From assembly GCF_002797875.1 (NCBI RefSeq), contig NZ_PGFC01000001.1, positions 558,001 to 622,000 of the forward strand: a DNA stretch of 64,000 nucleotides, in the 5' to 3' direction. Of the stretch, positions 27,110 to 36,868 are shown piece by piece. How positions within the stretch are numbered: the first letter of the stretch is position 1; each line of letters starts with the position of its first letter. This DNA comes from Pseudoscardovia suis. Lineage in GTDB: Bacteria; Actinomycetota; Actinomycetes; Actinomycetales; Bifidobacteriaceae. The notes under the pieces were generated by a model. That model had not been told where the DNA came from, did not search any database, and saw only the letters and a program-made list of their open reading frames with translations. The translations under genes and the position numbers were made by a program.

Positions 27110-28711
27110 TCAGTCCTGTGCCCCGCGGGGCCAGATGAAATCATCCGCATCGTCAATGTTACGAAGCTGCGAGGCGATCTGGATGGACCGCACGGAAGCC
27201 GCGGCCTTGTTGCGGGTTTCCGTCCATTCGTTCTCAGGCACGGAATCGAGCACGATTCCGGCTCCCGCCTGCACGCTGGCCTGATGGTCGCGGATGTAGG
27301 CGGTGCGAATGGTGATGGCCATGTCCATGTTGCCGGAGAAGTCGAAATAGCCTGCGGTGCCTCCGTAAATGCCACGGTCTGCCGGCTCCAAGGCGTCGAT
27401 GATGGAAATCGCGCTGGGCTTGGGAGCTCCGGACAACGTGCCTGCAGGGAATGCGGACGTGAACACGTCAAAGACGCTCAGGTCCTTGCGCACACGACCG
27501 GTGACTTCGGATGCGATGTGCATGATGTGGCTGAACTTCTTGATCTCCATGAGTCGCGTCACATTGACGGTCTCAGGGTCGCACACGCGGCTCAGATCGT
27601 TGCGGCTCAGGTCGACGAGCATGATGTGCTCGGAACGCTCCTTGGGGTCCGCCAGCAGTTCGGAGACGAGACGGTCGTCTTCCTCATCGGTGGCGCCACG
27701 CGGACGGCTTCCCGCGATCGGGTACGTCATGGCCTGGCCGTCCTCGACGCGTATGAGGGTCTCGGGACTTGATCCGACGACGTTGAATCCCCTGCCCTGC
27801 GCATCGGCGAGCGACAGGTAGAACATATAGGGGCTCGGGTTGAGGGTGCGCAGCACTCGATATACGTCAAACGCAGCCCCCGGCGAATCGATGTCGAGAC
27901 GCTGGGACAGCACGACTTGGAAGGCGTCGCCGTCGATGATGTGCTGCTTGACGCGCTCCACGCCCTTCTCGAAGTCGGACTTGGGCGTGCGGAAACGCAG
28001 CTGGGGCTGTGCGATGGAAGGATCGAGCACGGATGCGCGGCGTTCCTTGCCGGAGGGCGTCACCAAAGCCTGTGCCATGCTGCGCAGACGCTTGATGGCG
28101 TTGTCGTAGGCATTGTCGATGAGGGCCGGGGTGTCGTCGAAGTTCACGGCGTTGGCGATGAGCCACACCGTGCCGCGGTAATGGTCGATGACCGCCATGT
28201 CCGTCGCCAGTGTGAGAGCCAGTTCCGGCTGCCCTGTCTCATCAGGTGCGGTCGACGGGAGGGTCGGTTCCCAATGGCGGATAGAGTCCCATCCGATGGA
28301 GCCGACGAGACCACTCGTCAGGTTCGGAAGCCCCTCCACCTTGGGCGAATGCAAAACAGCGAGGGTGCCGCGCACCACGTCCATGACGTCGCCTTCGTGC
28401 GGCACGCCCACGGGAACAGGACCCAGCCACAGGGCCTTGCCGTGATCGGACACCAATTGTGCCATGGAGTGAACGCCGATGAACGAATACCTGTCCCAGG
28501 TGCCCGCCTGAGCGGACTCCAGGATGAAAGTACCCGGCCGCCCTGCGGCAAGGCGTTCATAGAATCCCACGGGCGTCAGCGAATCAGCCAGCACCTTCAT
28601 GACGACGGGCACAATGCGGTAGCCAGCGCCGCCAATTTCATGGAATTCTTCCCGCGAGGGCCATACATCGCCCCACGCGAGGTTCTTCACGGAACAATGG
28701 AGATCGGTCAT
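27110..28711 (-). CDS. trpE: Anthranilate synthase component I
   Basis: Converts chorismate to anthranilate with ammonia from a TrpG subunit that is not in this window. The 533-residue protein has an N-terminal regulatory part with the ILES tryptophan-site motif (FILESAQAG) and a C-terminal chorismate-binding domain (PIAGSRPRGATDEED, LVDLSRNDLSRVC, FPAGTLSGAPK, YGGTAGYFDFSG). It overlaps the hisI stop by one base, so histidine and tryptophan genes share a transcript here. A small CCTGCC/GGCAGG hairpin lies just after the stop. Confidence 0.97.
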   Translation of the reverse strand: MTDLHCSVKNLAWGDVWPSREEFHEIGGAGYRIVPVVMKVLADSLTPVGFYERLAAGRPGTFILESAQAGTWDRYSFIGVHSMAQLVSDHGKALWLGPVPVGVPHEGDVMDVVRGTLAVLHSPKVEGLPNLTSGLVGSIGWDSIRHWEPTLPSTAPDETGQPELALTLATDMAVIDHYRGTVWLIANAVNFDDTPALIDNAYDNAIKRLRSMAQALVTPSGKERRASVLDPSIAQPQLRFRTPKSDFEKGVERVKQHIIDGDAFQVVLSQRLDIDSPGAAFDVYRVLRTLNPSPYMFYLSLADAQGRGFNVVGSSPETLIRVEDGQAMTYPIAGSRPRGATDEEDDRLVSELLADPKERSEHIMLVDLSRNDLSRVCDPETVNVTRLMEIKKFSHIMHIASEVTGRVRKDLSVFDVFTSAFPAGTLSGAPKPSAISIIDALEPADRGIYGGTAGYFDFSGNMDMAITIRTAYIRDHQASVQAGAGIVLDSVPENEWTETRNKAAASVRSIQIASQLRNIDDADDFIWPRGAQD

Positions 28712-29205
28712 CAGCCCTCCTTAGCCTTGATCGTCTGCTTGGTGTCGTCCAATGCGTCGATGCCGCTTACGGCGGCGTTCACCGGCTGGGGTGCGCCCGG
28801 ACCGTTCGGCACGAGTTTCTGCGCGGCGGTGCGGTGCCCCACGACAGCCGGCAGTTCACCGCCGGCGTCGAAGCATGAGTAATCCCCGGTGTGGCACGCG
28901 GACCCCACTTGGTCCACCTCCACCAGCAACGCGTCTCCGTCGCAGTCGATGCTCACGGACTTGACGTATTGCGCATGCCCGGACGTGTCGCCCTTGCGCC
29001 AGTATTCCTGACGCGAGCGGCTCCAGAACGTGACGCGACCGGTCGTGAGCGTGCGGCGAAGGGCTTCGTCGTTCATGTATCCCACCATGAGCACCCTGCC
29101 AGAATCGTATTGCTGCACGACAGCCGCAACAAGACCCTTGGAATCCCGCTTGAGCCTGCTCGCTATGCGCGGGTCAAGCTCCTGCTCGTTCGACATGTCA
29201 GACAC
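28711..29205 (-). CDS. hisI: Phosphoribosyl-AMP cyclohydrolase HisI
   Basis: Third step of histidine synthesis. The 164-residue protein has the zinc-site motif [12 protein letters not shown] and the catalytic segment [19 protein letters not shown]. The C-terminal ~40 residues are an extension beyond the usual ~110-120-residue enzyme. The start is a GTG at 29205 with AAAAGGAG 6 nt upstream; an in-frame ATG is at 29196. Confidence 0.95.
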   Translation of the reverse strand: MSDMSNEQELDPRIASRLKRDSKGLVAAVVQQYDSGRVLMVGYMNDEALRRTLTTGRVTFWSRSRQEYWRKGDTSGHAQYVKSVSIDCDGDALLVEVDQVGSACHTGDYSCFDAGGELPAVVGHRTAAQKLVPNGPGAPQPVNAAVSGIDALDDTKQTIKAKEG

Positions 29206-29413
29206 TGACGCTCCTTTTGGGCGCTGCGATTCTCAGCCGCACGCCCCGGCTTGTATTCGGGATTCGTTTCGGACCCGTGAGGGTCCTTCTGCTTACGATA
29301 GCTTACACGCCGCGCCAATGCGCGCCACGCAATGTCCGCTCTGTGGTGCGTATTGGAAAACTTCACCGTTCAGCGTGTCGGATGCGGCAATTGCATTCTC
29401 GCTTCGTAAGCTA
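29206..29413. other. hisF-hisI intergenic region
   Basis: This is 208 bp without a gene. It contains a small hairpin (GGACCCG-TGA-GGGTCC region, 29271-29286). It also contains the 10-mer GATAGCTTAC at 29297-29306, whose inverse is at 29406-29415 across the hisF stop. This long gap inside an otherwise tight block may hold a promoter for hisI-trpE. Confidence 0.4.
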
Positions 29414-30220
29414 TCAGGCATCCTCGGATTGTGACTGAGACTCCTCGAAACCACGCACCGGATACCCGTGCCGCGCCAGTTCGCGCTTCACGTCGGCGAT
29501 GGTGAGCGTGCCGAAATGGAAGACGCTGGCGGCAAGCACGGCATCCGCCCCGGCCTCGATCGCCGGCGGGAAATCCTCGACCTTGCCGGCGCCTCCGGAC
29601 GCAATGAGCGGCACGGACACGACCTGGCGCACCTTGCTGATCATCTCGAGGTCGAATCCGTCCTTCGTGCCATCGGCATCCATCGAATTGAGCAGGATCT
29701 CGCCCACGCCGAGGCGTTCGGCCTTGTGCGCCCATTCGAGAGCGTCGATTCCCGTCGAATGGTGCCCGCCCATCGTCGTCACTTCGAAACCGGACGGCGT
29801 ATGCACATCCCCCCGCACGCGTCGTGCATCGATGGAGAGCACGAGCACCTGGGATCCGAAACGCTCCGCGACCTCGCTGATGAGCTGGGGGTTGTTGATG
29901 GCAGCCGTGTTGATACCCACCTTGTCGGCGCCGCAACGCAGCAGTGTGTCCACGTCATCGCATGAGCGCACGCCGCCACCCACGGTGAGGGGGATGAAAA
30001 GCTGCTCCGCGGTGCGGCGCACCATGTCGTAGGTGGTCTGCCTGTGGGAGCTCGACGCCGTCACGTCAAGGAACGTCAGCTCGTCAGCGCCCTGCCGGTA
30101 GTACTCCGCGGCGAGCTCCACCGGGTCACCGGCATCCCTGAGGTTCTTGAAATTCACGCCTTTGACGACGCGTCCTGCATTGACGTCCAGGCAGGGAATC
30201 ACTCGGATTGCCAGTGACAT
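29414..30220 (-). CDS. hisF: Imidazole glycerol phosphate synthase subunit HisF
   Basis: Cyclase subunit that, with HisH, makes imidazole glycerol phosphate and AICAR. A 268-residue TIM barrel with both catalytic Asp regions: [16 protein letters not shown] and [18 protein letters not shown]. Phosphate-binding loops are in [10 protein letters not shown] and [10 protein letters not shown]. The C-terminus has a short Ser/Glu-rich tail. An AAGAAGGAG ribosome binding site precedes the ATG. HisH is not in the window. Confidence 0.97.
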   Translation of the reverse strand: MSLAIRVIPCLDVNAGRVVKGVNFKNLRDAGDPVELAAEYYRQGADELTFLDVTASSSHRQTTYDMVRRTAEQLFIPLTVGGGVRSCDDVDTLLRCGADKVGINTAAINNPQLISEVAERFGSQVLVLSIDARRVRGDVHTPSGFEVTTMGGHHSTGIDALEWAHKAERLGVGEILLNSMDADGTKDGFDLEMISKVRQVVSVPLIASGGAGKVEDFPPAIEAGADAVLAASVFHFGTLTIADVKRELARHGYPVRGFEESQSQSEDA

Positions 30221-30326
30221 GCGTGGGCTCCTTCTTCTGGTGTTGCGGCGGTTGCCGTGTGTTTCGTTTGTTCGGCTGTCTTTGAGTGTACGTCCCCGAT
30301 GGCGCGTTTACGTTACGCGGGATCGG

Positions 30327-31613
30327 TCAGCGCTTGGCGGTGCCCATCATCTGGTCGGCGACGTGACGTGCGGCGAGCTGGCCGCAGGCACCGTCGATGT
30401 CCGACCCGCGGGTGTCGCGAAGCGTCGCGGCGATGCCGACCCGGTGGAGGATGTCCAGGAACTCCTCTTCATCCTCGGGGCGCGACGCCGTCCATGGGGA
30501 GCCCTCGATGGGGTTGAGCGGAATGGGGTTGACATGCACCCAGTCGTCACCGTAATGGTTGAGGCGGCGGGCGAGCTCGCGTGCATGCTCGGGCTGGTCG
30601 TTGATGTCCTTCATCAGGGCGTATTCGATGCTTACGCGCCGGTGGCTGGCCAGATAGTAGTCATGCGCCGCGTCGAGCACCTGCTTGATGTTGAAGCGCT
30701 TGTTCATCGGCACCAGCTTGTCGCGCAGCTCGTCGTTGGGTGCATGCAACGACACGGCAAGGCGCACCGGGATGTGTTCCTGGGTGAGCTTGCGGATGCC
30801 CGGTACGACGCCGACGGTGCTGACGGTGATGTTACGGGCAGATATTCCGAATCCGCTGGGCGCCTCGGAGCTGATCTGACGGATGGAGTGAAGCACGGAG
30901 CGGTAATTGCCCATCGGCTCGCCCATGCCCATGAAAACGACATTGCTGAGGCGTCCCGGCTCGCCGAACACGCCTTGCTGCGCTTGCGCGGCAGAGATTC
31001 TCACCTGTTCGAGAATCTCAGCGCATGAAAGGTTGCGTGTCAACCCCAGTTTGCCAGTGGCGCAGAACGGGCATCCCATGCCGCATCCCACCTGACTGGA
31101 GATGCACAGCGTGATGCGGGTGGGGTATTGCATGAGCACGGATTCGATGCGCGAGCCGTCGAACAGTTTCCACAGCGTCTTGCGGGTCGTGCCGTGGTCG
31201 GCGGTCTGCACGAGTTCCTCGTCGATGAGATCAGGGAAGTACTCGTCCTTTGCCGTCTGGCGAAGCGCTGCGGGGAAGTCGGTGAAATTCTCGACATCAG
31301 TTTCGAAATGCGCATAATAATGCTGCGCCAGCTGGTTGACACGGAACTTGGGCATGCCCAAAGCCTTGGCGGCATCGATGCGTTCACCCTCCTCCATGTC
31401 GGCGAAATGCACCGGGGGCTTGCCGCGGCGAGCATGATCGGGGCTGAGCACATCACGGAACCTGCCGCCCCTCCCACCTTCGGTGATGCCGGTTTCAGGC
31501 TCCTCGTTACGATCGCGCCGCTGTGTTATTGGATTACCCTGTGTTATTGAGTTGCCCTGTGTCGCCGAATTAGTATCGTCGGGCTTGCGCTCTGGTGATG
31601 CAGGTGATGCCAT
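30327..31613 (-). CDS. rlmN: 23S rRNA/tRNA adenine-C2 methyltransferase RlmN
   Basis: A radical-SAM enzyme that methylates A2503 of 23S rRNA and A37 of some tRNAs. It has the CxxxCxxC cluster motif (CGMGCPFC), the GMGEP motif (FMGMGEPMGN), and a catalytic Cys near the C-terminus (DGACGQLA). The N-terminus is extended by about 65 polar residues containing a short repeat (TQGNSITQGNPITQ). The ATG at 31613 has AAGGCGG about 8 nt upstream; an ATG two codons earlier is also possible. It follows cdsA. Confidence 0.94.
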   Translation of the reverse strand: MASPASPERKPDDTNSATQGNSITQGNPITQRRDRNEEPETGITEGGRGGRFRDVLSPDHARRGKPPVHFADMEEGERIDAAKALGMPKFRVNQLAQHYYAHFETDVENFTDFPAALRQTAKDEYFPDLIDEELVQTADHGTTRKTLWKLFDGSRIESVLMQYPTRITLCISSQVGCGMGCPFCATGKLGLTRNLSCAEILEQVRISAAQAQQGVFGEPGRLSNVVFMGMGEPMGNYRSVLHSIRQISSEAPSGFGISARNITVSTVGVVPGIRKLTQEHIPVRLAVSLHAPNDELRDKLVPMNKRFNIKQVLDAAHDYYLASHRRVSIEYALMKDINDQPEHARELARRLNHYGDDWVHVNPIPLNPIEGSPWTASRPEDEEEFLDILHRVGIAATLRDTRGSDIDGACGQLAARHVADQMMGTAKR

Positions 31614-31763
31614 TGTCATATCCGCCTTGCTATAGGTCTTGTGATGATGCACGCCGTTTCACACGGCTACTGAATCATGATACCCGCTGCTCCCAACCAC
31701 AGGGTCCCTCAACCATACGACTCCTCAACCACACGGCTCCCGCTCGCACAACTACCTGATTGC

Positions 31764-31799
31764 ACAAAAACCGCCGGGCAGCTGCATTGCCCGGCGGTT
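31764..31799 (-). terminator. Terminator of the rpsB-cdsA block
   Basis: On the minus strand AACCGCCGGGCA pairs with TGCCCGGCGGTT (arms at 31788-31799 and 31769-31780), followed by TTTTTG. It lies 20 nt after the cdsA stop. Confidence 0.85.
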
Positions 31800-31818
31800 G
31801 GTATCACGGCGGTTGGTG

Positions 31819-32811
31819 TCACAAGTGGCAGATGGCCAGCAGACCTGTGATGAACGGTGCTGAGATGATGATGGAATCGACTCGGTCGAGCACTCCCCCG
31901 TGCCCTTTGAGCAGATGTCCCATGTCCTTGAGGCCCAGGTCACGTTTAATCATGGATGCGCACAGGTCGCCAAACAATCCCGTCACGCCCACCATGATGC
32001 CCATGATCACCAGCATCCACCATTTCTGGGCGAATTCATCGAAGGGATACGTCGCCAGACCGATGCATAATGCACCAATTGTGCAAAACAGCATGGAGCC
32101 AAACATTCCCTCCCAGCTTTTCTTGGGGCTGATGCGCGGCGACAGCTTGTGTTTGCCGAATGCCGCACCGATGAACAATCCGCCGATATCACCCAAGGCA
32201 GGCACGAACACAGCGTAGAAGCCGTGCGCTACGGGATGCCCCATCGTCAGCGGCAGCACGAGGAAGCTGGGGAGCAGCGTGAGATACAGCATGGAGAACA
32301 TCGAGACGGACACGTGCGTCATGCGATCGTGAACGACCTGCCCGCCGAGCACATCCTGCGGCGTGTCGATTCCCGCGTCCTTGAGCTTGGCTACGACCGC
32401 ACCATCCACCCGGGCGTGGGGTTTGAATTGGAATGATGCGCACACGGCGATGATGACGACGGAGCACAACAGCCCCAAGCCCAGTCCGATGACATGCTGC
32501 GGATAGAAGTATGTCAGAAGCAGCGTGCCCGCCGAGCATATCCACAACGGAATCGTGGGGATGCGTATGCCTGCGGTGGCGAAATCCACGCGCAGCTCCC
32601 ACACGGCGAGCAGCATGAACGCTATGCACAGCGCCACGAAGATTGTGCGTTCGAATACAAGGCAGGCGACCACAAGCACCACGAGGATCGCGCCAGTGAG
32701 AACGGCCTGGGGCATGTTGCGTCCCGTGCGTGAATTGATTGTCGCAAGGGTATCCGCCTTCTCCTTGCGCTTGTCGGTTGCCTCCGTGTCATGCTTGGTG
32801 GAATCTGCCAT
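31819..32811 (-). CDS. cdsA: Phosphatidate cytidylyltransferase
   Basis: Makes CDP-diacylglycerol from phosphatidate and CTP, the precursor used by PgsA (19552-20205). The 330-residue protein has about eight membrane helices and ends with the CDP-diglyceride synthetase signature: KKSWEGMFGS, GLFGDLCASMIKRDLGLKD and GHGGVLDRVDS. The N-terminal ~30 residues are polar and charged. The ATG at 32811 has AAAGGAG 6 nt upstream. Confidence 0.95.
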   Translation of the reverse strand: MADSTKHDTEATDKRKEKADTLATINSRTGRNMPQAVLTGAILVVLVVACLVFERTIFVALCIAFMLLAVWELRVDFATAGIRIPTIPLWICSAGTLLLTYFYPQHVIGLGLGLLCSVVIIAVCASFQFKPHARVDGAVVAKLKDAGIDTPQDVLGGQVVHDRMTHVSVSMFSMLYLTLLPSFLVLPLTMGHPVAHGFYAVFVPALGDIGGLFIGAAFGKHKLSPRISPKKSWEGMFGSMLFCTIGALCIGLATYPFDEFAQKWWMLVIMGIMVGVTGLFGDLCASMIKRDLGLKDMGHLLKGHGGVLDRVDSIIISAPFITGLLAICHL

Positions 32812-32950
32812 TACCGCTCCTTTGCAGCTGGGATGCGATTGATGAATGAACGACTGCAAGCCACGCAAATCGCCGACAATCGCCGTTATGAAACCGCCCT
32901 GATACACCTGATGTATCTGATACACCCACCTGCGTACCCCGCGAATGCAA

Positions 32951-32975
32951 CCGCCGCGGCATCGAACCGCGGCGG
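32951..32975 (-). terminator. Hairpin between frr and cdsA
   Basis: CCGCCGCGG (32951-32959) pairs with CCGCGGCGG (32967-32975). The minus strand continues TTGCATTCG, a weak T-tract. It may attenuate transcription between frr and cdsA. Confidence 0.5.
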
Positions 32976-33027
32976 AGCATGCGGGAATCTGATGGTGAAT
33001 CACGCAGTCGGGGCTGGTGCCGATCGA

Positions 33028-33582
33028 TCAGACCTCGAGGATTTCCTTTTCCTTCTTGTCGAGAAGCTGGTCGATCTGGTCGCTCGTCTTCTTCGTGAGA
33101 GCGTCGAGATCCTTGTGAAGCCTCGTGCCTTCGTCCTCGCCGATTTCGCCGTCCTTGACGGCAGCCTCGACGGATTCCTTCGCCTTGCGGCGGATGTTGC
33201 GAACGGCGACCTTGCCTTCCTCGGCCTTGGTGCGGGCGAGCTTGACATACTCCTTGCGGCGTTCCTCGGTGAGCTCCGGAAGCGTCACGCGAATCACGTT
33301 TCCATCACGGCTGGGGTTGACGCCCAGGTCGGAATCACGAATCGCCTTCTCCACCGCGGGAGCCTGCGACTGGTCGAACGGCATGACGGCAAGGGTGCGC
33401 GGCTCCGGCACGGAGATGGATGCCAGCGCCTTGAGCGGCGTCTGCGCGCCATAGTAGTCAACGGTGATTCCGTTGAGCAGCGACGGGTTCGCACGACCGG
33501 TGCGGATGCCCACGAAATTCTCTTCCGTCGCTTCGACGGTCTTGTCCATCTGGGCCTTAGCCTGATCGACGATAGTTGCCAT
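33028..33582 (-). CDS. frr: Ribosome recycling factor
   Basis: Splits post-termination ribosomes together with EF-G. The 184-residue length and sequence fit the family: FVGIRTGRANPSLLNGI, VPEPRTLAVMPFDQS and LPELTEERRKEYVK are visible, with a C-terminal helix ending in KKEKEILEV. The usual pyrH-frr-cdsA order is kept. A GGAGAGGA ribosome binding site lies before the ATG. Confidence 0.98.
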   Translation of the reverse strand: MATIVDQAKAQMDKTVEATEENFVGIRTGRANPSLLNGITVDYYGAQTPLKALASISVPEPRTLAVMPFDQSQAPAVEKAIRDSDLGVNPSRDGNVIRVTLPELTEERRKEYVKLARTKAEEGKVAVRNIRRKAKESVEAAVKDGEIGEDEGTRLHKDLDALTKKTSDQIDQLLDKKEKEILEV

Positions 33583-33701
33583 AGTCCTCTCCTTTGGGTG
33601 ACGGTTGCTGTAACTTTCTGGCTTGTATATCTATAGTATGCGCTGCGGCGCCATGATATCGCCCGAACAGGGAATTTGCCCCGAACGGCGTTAGGCGTAT
33701 G

Positions 33702-34448
33702 TTACTGCGCGAATTCCGAATCGGCATCGGAAACGAGCGTGCCGATCCTCTCGCCTTCCAGCACCTTGGTGACGTTGCCCACGCCTTCGAGGCCGAAAAC
33801 GCGAATCGGGAGGTGGTTGTCGCGCGCCATGGACAGCGCGGAGGCATCCATGACCGCGAGATTGTCAACCAAAGCGGTGGTGTAGCTCAGGCTGCTGTAC
33901 ATGCGGGCGGAGGGGTCCTTGCGCGGGTCGGCGGAATACACACCGTCAACGCCGTTCTTGCCCATGAGCACCTCGGAGCAATGAATCTCCAGCGCGCGTT
34001 GGATGGAGACGGTGTCCGTGGAGAAATACGGCATGCCCGCACCGGCGCCGAAGATGACGACCCTGCCCTTTTCAAGATGACGAATCGCCTTGAGCGGGAT
34101 GTATGGTTCTGCGACCTGGCCCATCGTGATGGCGGTCTGCACGCGAGTGGGCTGGCCTTCCTGCTCAAGGAAGTCCTGCAGGGCAAGGCAGTTCATGACC
34201 GTGCCGAGCATGCCCATGTAATCGGCGCGGGCGCGGGCGAGGCCGGCCTGACTGAGCTCGACGCCGCGGAAGAAATTGCCGCCGCCGACGACAATCGCCA
34301 CCTGGACACCTGCATCGACGGCCTTCTTGATCTCACCGGCGATGCGACGCACCACCACGGTGTCGATTCCGACGGAGCCGCCACCGAACGCCTCGCCGGA
34401 GAGCTTCAACAAAACCCTGCGAGAAGTGGACGCGTTTGCAACTGCCAT
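33702..34448 (-). CDS. pyrH: UMP kinase
   Basis: Phosphorylates UMP to UDP. The 248-residue protein is an amino-acid-kinase-fold enzyme with [14 protein letters not shown] near the start, [10 protein letters not shown], and GTGNP-like [15 protein letters not shown]. The ATG at 34448 has GAAAGGC about 9 nt upstream. Upstream in-frame ATGs are less likely because family members start close to the KLSGE strand. Confidence 0.97.
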   Translation of the reverse strand: MAVANASTSRRVLLKLSGEAFGGGSVGIDTVVVRRIAGEIKKAVDAGVQVAIVVGGGNFFRGVELSQAGLARARADYMGMLGTVMNCLALQDFLEQEGQPTRVQTAITMGQVAEPYIPLKAIRHLEKGRVVIFGAGAGMPYFSTDTVSIQRALEIHCSEVLMGKNGVDGVYSADPRKDPSARMYSSLSYTTALVDNLAVMDASALSMARDNHLPIRVFGLEGVGNVTKVLEGERIGTLVSDADSEFAQ

Positions 34449-34585
34449 GCCAATGCCTTTCGTCTGGTGGTTAAACGTCTTCATGGTATCCGAAATAGCC
34501 GACACCAACCAGCGCCCCGCTGACTTGCCGGAACGCACCCGTGGACGTCACGCGCACCCTTGCGCCAAGGAGTATGCGGAATATG

Positions 34586-34635
34586 CAAAAGCCCCGCAGA
34601 CATGACAATCCAAAGGGAATTCATGCCTGCGGGGC
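34586..34635 (-). terminator. Terminator of tsf
   Basis: On the minus strand GCCCCGCAGGCATG (34622-34635) pairs with CATGTCTGCGGGGC (34591-34604), with one mismatch, followed by TTTTGC. pyrH-frr-cdsA must therefore rely on its own promoter or on read-through. Confidence 0.85.
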
Positions 34636-34683
34636 CTTATCGACACGTAAGGGAAAACGTGGAGCGATCGGTCTCACAGAGAC

Positions 34684-35568
34684 TTACTCAGCGTCCTCTT
34701 CCTCACCCTTGCCGACCTCGATGCGAGCGAAGGACAGAGCCTTGCCGTCGACTTCCTTGAACAGATCCTTGACCTTCTTGGACGGATCCTTCACGAAAGC
34801 CTGCTCGAGGAGCACGGACTCCTCGTAGAAGGCGTTGAGACGGCCTTCGACGATTTTCGGCATGATCTTCTCGATCACAGCCTCCGGCTTGCCCTTGGCG
34901 GCCAGCTCTTCGCGGGTCTTCTCGGTGGCGATGCGCTTCTCGGACTCGAGCACGTCGGCATCCACGTCATCGACGGAGAGCCAGCGCGGCGACATTGCGC
35001 AAATCTGCAGGGCGACTTCGTGAGCGACCTTGGCGCCGTTGGCGTCGGTGGCGATGAGGGCTGCGATTGACGGCGGCATCTCGGCGGACTTGCGGTGAGC
35101 GTACACCTCGACGTGCGGGCCGGCGATCTTGGCGAACTGACCGAGCTTGACGTGCTCGTGGAACAGAGCGCCTGCCTCTTCCACGGTCTCCTTGATGGTG
35201 CCGGACTTGGAAGGAGCGGCCTCGACCTCGGCGATGGTGGACGCATCCGCCTTGACGATGTCCGCGATCACTTCATTGCCGAAATCAACGAACTGCGGGG
35301 TCTTTGCCACGAAGTCGGTCTCAGAGTTGAGCTCGATCGCATAGCCGACCTGGCCATCGGCCGTGTCCTTGACCTGGGAGGCGATGAGACCTTCCTGCGC
35401 CTTGCGGCCTTCGCGCTTTCCAGCGGCGGCGATGCCGCGCGCACGGATGATCTCCTTGGCGCGGGCGATGTCGCCGTCGGCTTCGGTGAGCGCCTTCTTG
35501 ACGTCCATCATGCCAGCGCCGGTCTCGTCACGCAGCTCCTTGATGAGCTTGGCAGTAATCTGTGCCAT
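34684..35568 (-). CDS. tsf: Elongation factor Ts
   Basis: Guanine-nucleotide exchange factor for EF-Tu. The 294-residue protein starts MAQITAKLIKELRDETGAGM, followed by the conserved DVKKALTEADGDI and the TDFVAK segment that contacts EF-Tu. The ATG at 35568 has AAGGAGC about 8 nt upstream. It lies 153 nt after rpsB, with a strong hairpin between them. Confidence 0.97.
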   Translation of the reverse strand: MAQITAKLIKELRDETGAGMMDVKKALTEADGDIARAKEIIRARGIAAAGKREGRKAQEGLIASQVKDTADGQVGYAIELNSETDFVAKTPQFVDFGNEVIADIVKADASTIAEVEAAPSKSGTIKETVEEAGALFHEHVKLGQFAKIAGPHVEVYAHRKSAEMPPSIAALIATDANGAKVAHEVALQICAMSPRWLSVDDVDADVLESEKRIATEKTREELAAKGKPEAVIEKIMPKIVEGRLNAFYEESVLLEQAFVKDPSKKVKDLFKEVDGKALSFARIEVGKGEEEDAE

Positions 35569-35667
35569 GTGTCTTTGCTCCTTTATGGATTTCCTGGGAA
35601 ATTCCTCGCCGGGAGCCGCTTGCGCGACCCCTGGCAAACGTTTGAAGAATGAAGGGATTCCTTCCGT

Positions 35668-35700
35668 GGCCGGCGCCGGCGCCATGCGGTGGCGCCGGCC
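35668..35700 (-). promoter_or_regulatory. Hairpin between rpsB and tsf
   Basis: GGCCGGCGCC (35668-35677) pairs with GGCGCCGGCC (35691-35700). It is very G+C-rich with no T-tract on the minus strand. It may act as a partial terminator or processing signal that sets the S2:EF-Ts ratio. Confidence 0.5.
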
Positions 35701-35721
35701 GCGGGAAAGGAACCGTCAGGT

Positions 35722-36555
35722 TCACTCAGCCTTTGCGTCGGCTTCCTTGGCTTCGGCGGCCGGGGCAGCCTCGGACTTTGCGGAAGCATCCTGCGTCAGC
35801 AGATCCTTCTCCCACTCGGCCATCGGCTGGTCTGCGGTCTTGTCGTCAGCCTTCTCAGCCTTGCCGCTGCGCTCAAGCAGGCCGTCGGCAACGGCGTCTG
35901 CCATGAGGGTGGTCAGCAGCTCGACGGCGCGGATGGCGTCATCGTTGGCCGGGATCGGGTAGTCCACGCTCTCCGGATCGGTGTTGGTGTCGGCGAGAGC
36001 AACGACCGGGATGCCCAGGATGTGGGCTTCCTTGACGGCAAGCTGCTCCTTGTTGATGTCGACGACGAACAGTGCGGAGGGAACGCGGCTCATGTTGCGG
36101 ATACCGCCGAGCTCCTTGACGAGCTTGTCCTTCTCGCGCTCGAGGAGGAGGAGTTCCTTCTTCGTCAGGCCACTGCTGTGGACGTCGGTGAAGTCGATCT
36201 CCTCGAGTTCCTTCATGCGCTTGACACGGGCAGACACGGTCTGGAAGTTCGTCAGCATACCGCCCAGCCAGCGCTCGGAGACGTAAGGCATGCCCACGCG
36301 GGTCGCCTGCTCGGCGATGGTCTGCGCAGCCTGCTTCTTGGTGCCCACGAACAGAATCGTGCCGTTGTGCGCCACGGTCTGCTTGATGAAGTCATAAGCC
36401 TGGTCGATCTTCTCGAGAGAAGCGAAAAGGTCGATGATGTGGATGCCGTTGCGCTCCATGAGGATGTACTGCTTCATCTTCGGGTTCCAACGGCGGGTCT
36501 CGTGACCGAAGTGGACGCCAGCCTTGAGCATCTGGCTCATGGTGATCTGTGCCAT
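35722..36555 (-). CDS. rpsB: 30S ribosomal protein S2
   Basis: Structural protein of the small ribosomal subunit. The 277-residue protein begins [20 protein letters not shown] and shows the S2 signature [11 protein letters not shown] and later [10 protein letters not shown]. The C-terminal ~40 residues are an Ala/Glu/Lys-rich tail. The ATG at 36555 has AAAGG about 8 nt upstream. Confidence 0.98.
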   Translation of the reverse strand: MAQITMSQMLKAGVHFGHETRRWNPKMKQYILMERNGIHIIDLFASLEKIDQAYDFIKQTVAHNGTILFVGTKKQAAQTIAEQATRVGMPYVSERWLGGMLTNFQTVSARVKRMKELEEIDFTDVHSSGLTKKELLLLEREKDKLVKELGGIRNMSRVPSALFVVDINKEQLAVKEAHILGIPVVALADTNTDPESVDYPIPANDDAIRAVELLTTLMADAVADGLLERSGKAEKADDKTADQPMAEWEKDLLTQDASAKSEAAPAAEAKEADAKAE

Positions 36556-36868
36556 GACTAACCTTTCTTGTCGGTTGTTTCCTAGCCATGCGAACTTGGG
36601 CGCAGCCCTCCCCTTGCGGATCAGGCCGACCGACACAAGCCGTCGCCGACATGGCGCGTATTAGCGCACGATAGACAATGGATGTGCGGATCACCGGCCT
36701 GCGACTGCCGGCTCTCCGCGGAAAACAAATGCGCCATGGATGATTGTACAGCCTTCGCCGCCCATTGCATAACGCCGCGTCGTTCATGCTGTGCGCATAA
36801 TCCAACGCCCCGCCTTTCGCTGATGGATGCGAAAGACGGGGCGCGGGATGGACGTCACAGCGCAAGCG
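36556..36868. other. rpsB upstream region
   Basis: This is 313 bp between def and rpsB. It holds the def terminator at its left end and must contain the rpsB promoter on the minus strand. TACAAT preceded at 18 bp by TTATGC (about 36745-36775) is a weak candidate. An S2 autoregulatory leader would be expected here, but its structure could not be confirmed by eye. Confidence 0.4.
36806..36843 (-). terminator. Terminator of def
   Basis: CGCCCCGCCTTTCGC (36806-36820) pairs with GCGAAAGACGGGGCG (36829-36843), with one mismatch. The minus strand continues TTGGATTATG. Confidence 0.65.
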
